Shown one piece after another: positions 60,725 to 64,000 of a DNA stretch of 64,000 nt. The stretch's first letter is position 1. Each line of letters starts with the position of its first letter. The notes beneath the pieces were generated by a model. That model made no database searches and was not told where the DNA came from. It was given only the letters and a program-made list of their open reading frames with translations. The position numbers and the translations under genes are program-made. The DNA comes from Nymphaea colorata (Eukaryota > Streptophyta > Magnoliopsida > Nymphaeales > Nymphaeaceae), in NCBI RefSeq assembly GCF_008831285.2, contig NC_045140.1, positions 26,802,131-26,866,130 on the forward strand. Direction: 5' to 3'.

Positions 60725-63439
60725 CTAGGTTGGCATTTCCATTTCAGGAACTAGAGTTATTACTGTCCCAGTTCCATCAGAAGTTGAAGCCCCATCATGT
60801 CTAACAGTGCTCCATGTTCCCATAGCCATCTCAAGCTTCTGTGTGACAGAATCTTCTGTCAATTTTGCTTTCTTTTTCACGCCAGCAGCCCAACTGTATA
60901 AACCAGCGCGCATCCTTTCATGAAATATTGCTGCTTTGAACATGCTACCCATCTTACAATCAGAAAAATGAAGCCATTTTAGAGTTCAAAGATCTAAACT
61001 GATCAGATGAGAGACTTATCATGAAACGTAGCGGTAGATTACCTGACTGACAAGCGCATACAGAGGAAGCGTACTATAGCTGCAAAGCACCTGAACGATA
61101 AGCCTGCGACAAAGAACTGTTAATATGGCCACAAAAACAACTCCACAAATTATCTACCAAATTTTACCCGATAATAAGCCTTGGGACAATGTAAGCCATT
61201 TTATCCATTAGGCAAGAGTGGAAGCCAAATGTACTCTAAGAACATGAACAGAAAAAAGCATACTGTCATCCCAAAATCAACTTTATACAGAAAACATCAA
61301 TTATAAGAAGTATTTTCACTTAACTTACCCATATCCAGAAGAAAATGGCAATCTCGAATGCATTTTGAAATAATATAAAGTGGATAAGGTAAAGAACAAA
61401 GCTAGGGGATTTGAACCAGAAATGATCATCAGATGGTTTCACTGGCTGAAACTCTCCACCAGTGCCATTTATTTGTTCCTGTACATCTTTTGCCAACTGA
61501 ATCATGATGTGCTCCAACTTTGCACCAACAGCAAGTAGAAGCTAGGGAAAGAGAGCAACAGAAGAAACAGAAAATTAATTGCCACATTTGACAAGCCAAT
61601 CTAGAAACTTCAACTATTGAGAAGCCAAGGAGTAATAGTACATCAGGAAGCATAATTCTGAATAACCACACAAGGATTTTGATACTCTAGTCCTTTTCTT
61701 TCTCAAGGTTGTTCCCCTGTTTTGCCATGATGCAAGAACCTATTTCTCACATGCCATGATAATAAACCTAAAAAGTACTCAGTCCACTCCATGAATTACT
61801 ATCAGGACCAATTCATGAAGCATGAAGAAGATTTGATTAAGGAGCCATCACCGACTTTTGGTAACGAAATAATCTATCCTCAGTCATCAGATAACACGAT
61901 TGATCACTACAGCAGTGATCATCAATGACTCGTCTTTCTGCTCTGCCATTTAAGGCACCAAACACAAGACCTGTCCCTCCACCACTCCCTTCCCCCTTCT
62001 CCTTGTCCCCAACCCCCACACATAGAAAAGAGAGAAAAAGATAACACAACAGTTAATTGTCAATCACAACCAAAGTAAAACCAGGAGTAATCAGCATGAA
62101 TTAAACCCCATTGCAGCCTAACTGTTAAGTGAACCATGGTTGAATTAAGTGGCATGCAGTTACTTCAGAGTAGTAGATGAGACTTCGAAGTACTGGTGAA
62201 ACAGTCCCAGATAATAGAAAACAATCAAAATAAGTAAACTTCAACAATATACCATTACATATAAATGCAATTAAATTTAAAATGTGGAACCTTCACAGAT
62301 AGTACTCAGAGACATCGACTTCACAATTGCTAGTTTGATATATTAGATAAAGAAACCTTACAATCAATGGTAAAAATGACAGCCAAAAGTATGTGTGCCA
62401 TCCTGCAATGTGAATACAGAAAAACTATATAAGATTAGCCCGATTCAACTCTTTAATGCAGTTGTTTCTTAAAAGTCAAAATGGAACTAGCATCGAAGAA
62501 TGTCCCCTTCACATCATTCTTTTTTTTAACAAATGTGGTTTTTATAGCTCATTTTCAGGTTCCTCCCATGTAAGTTAGGTTTAGCTTAGGTTTTGGTTTA
62601 AACTTTAAACCTCCAACTGTTTCCTATATCTGTAACTTCATACGTCATCCCAAAGTAAATGAGGATCAAGTAGCCGTGGGCATAGGAGGAGCTTCTCAGA
62701 ACCACATCAAGATCCTCTCTCCCTCTCTCTCACCCACTTTTTTTTTTATCTGCATTGTTTTTATTGATCACTACATTTTCAGGTGTTTCAGGGATGTCCC
62801 AACACTATCAAGCATCATATCTTCAGTAATTTTTAGTGAAAAGAAACTTTCCAATCGCGGTCTCCAGCCTTCAGAAAATGAGTCCAACTTTTCATTTATA
62901 ACAGTTGAGTTCTGGGTGACAATGAGGAGGAGGATAAGTTCATGCCTGATAGAAGACAAGAAACACATTCAATAGCATGCTCATGCTCATCAACTATCAA
63001 ACTCACCACTAACATTCAGCAGCAGGAAAACAATGACAAACAGCCAGAGGTACCATCTGCATTTTGAAACCACTTTATCAGTATGCACCCTCAGGGAAAA
63101 TGCTCATGGGTAACACTAAAAATTGCTACCAGAACTTAAGCATGGAATGGGTACCAGAAATCACCTTATGCCAACAACCTTTCTGAAATCATCTTCCAAT
63201 GTTCGCATCATATACTTGTGAAAGTCAAAATCTTTATTGCGAGGGCAGTGTGTCTAAAATGAAAACGGATGAAATGCAAAAAAAATTGTCAAATACAAAA
63301 CAGGAACAAAGAAGCAACAAAATTTCAATACACAAAAAATTACTTCTCTCCAAAGGCTTCCTACCATAACAAATCCACGTCGCAAGGTAAAGTAATCTGA
63401 CCTGCTCACTGAATCATAAAATTGCTTGAAGAAAGACAC
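60725..63439 (-). CDS. MLO: MLO-family protein, clade I (MLO4/MLO11-like), 3' part
   Basis: MLO proteins are seven-helix plasma-membrane proteins with a calmodulin-binding tail, proposed to act as calcium channels. Clade I members affect root thigmomorphogenesis. Eight exons are visible in gene order: 63439-63365, 63253-63165, 63056-63007, 62402-62362, 61541-61329, 61235-61168, 61103-61043, 60952-60725. These 825 bases give 274 residues plus stop, with all phases matching. The sequence runs VSFFKQFYDSV..SDYFTLRRGF, THCPRNKDFDFHKYMMRTLEDDF, helix WYLWLFVIVFLLLNV, helix YFWLSFLPLILLLAVGAKL, PSDDHFWFKSP, helix LIHFILFQNAFEIAIFFWIW, then VPRLIIG..VQVLCSYSTLPLYALVSQMGS. The calmodulin-binding helix is FHERMRAGLYSWAAGVKKKAK. 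STFGFHSC and CSYSTLPLYALV point to the MLO4/11 group. The tail after the helix is short. The N-terminal exons, including the first helices, lie beyond 64000; 63440-64000 is intron. Probably functional. Confidence 0.92.
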
Positions 63440-64000
63440 CTATAATGAACAATACACATGGTAAGAGGTGAAAGGAAAATTGACTCAACAAGTTTTCATA
63501 AGAAATCTTCAATCCATAGAGATCTTGGATGGTTAAGTTGCATCATAATTGATGGACTTGAGTTCAAAAACCATAAATTTTACCCCAAACTTGCAAAGAT
63601 GAAATAATAAGGCTAATAATTTTAGATGTCCAATGGACTAGCAACTACGTGATTAGGTTGTTTACACGTAACAAAAGGTGACTGGCATAGTTGTGGAAAG
63701 GAAGTTCTTCTACAACTCCACTAAAAGTGGCAGCTCTCCCTTTCCACTTATGTGAGCCATCCAGCAATCATATGGATTGTCATTGCACAACTGCAGCAAA
63801 TTAAAATAACAAAACTTTTAAAGTAAAAGAAGGAATATCCTTTTCTAGTAAGAGATACAGTTAGGCACACAAGACATTGTTCTCGAGTAAATTCTCCAAT
63901 TTTTTTCATTTCAAAATCCCGAAAACCATTAGTATCATTTGGGTGAATAAAACCATAAAAACATTCTATCCAATCTTCTTGCTCAACTTACAAGACAAGA
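63440..64000 (-). other. MLO intron, truncated by window edge
   Basis: No sequence matching the next upstream MLO exon is seen here. A frame around 63720-63790 does not resemble the family. The remaining exons must lie to the right. Confidence 0.6.

Noticed and set aside
63700-63795. Possible further MLO exon
   Set aside because: The translation does not resemble the conserved upstream MLO segment and gives a stop. Treated as intron.

Overview
The window is nuclear DNA of a flowering plant. The evidence is intron-rich genes with plant-type splice sites, five recognisable plant protein genes, long AT-rich intergenic stretches, abundant (TA)n and (GA/CT)n microsatellites, and hAT-like and Tourist-like MITE remnants. 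The BRL and LAS reading frames are GC-rich and intronless. That would suit a monocot, magnoliid or early-diverging angiosperm, but I cannot fix the species from sequence alone. I see no bacterial, organellar or viral genes and no CRISPR array.

Layout. A complete single-exon BRI1-like receptor kinase (BRL1/BRL3 type, minus strand) occupies 2971-6648. A gene-poor stretch of about 10 kb follows, with microsatellites and tRNA-derived repeat remnants. The peroxisomal import receptor PEX5 (plus strand) spans 16853-33004. I resolved it into 15 coding exons that join in frame to 752 residues; several of its introns carry repeat insertions, palindromes and microsatellites. A second gene-poor stretch (33.0-43.6 kb) holds a well-bounded hAT-type MITE. 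It leads to the intronless GRAS gene LATERAL SUPPRESSOR/MOC1 (minus, 43600-44937). A third gene-poor stretch (45-55 kb) precedes the splicing factor CWC25 (minus, four exons, 54964-59166). The 3' half of a clade I MLO gene (minus, eight exons, from 63439 down to 60725) runs off the right edge.

The five genes belong to unrelated processes: steroid-receptor-like signalling, peroxisomal protein import, axillary meristem formation, pre-mRNA splicing and calcium-channel-like MLO function. They do not form a pathway or cluster. I did not find a convincing new biological system. The observations most worth a second look are: a GC-AG intron in PEX5; a (GT)n microsatellite abutting another PEX5 splice donor, with a competing donor at its far end; a 29-bp near-perfect hairpin and a cluster of nested palindromes in PEX5 intron 5; a segment shared by PEX5 intron 7 and the PEX5 3' flank; and a GC-rich, hairpin-forming island in the desert downstream of LAS.
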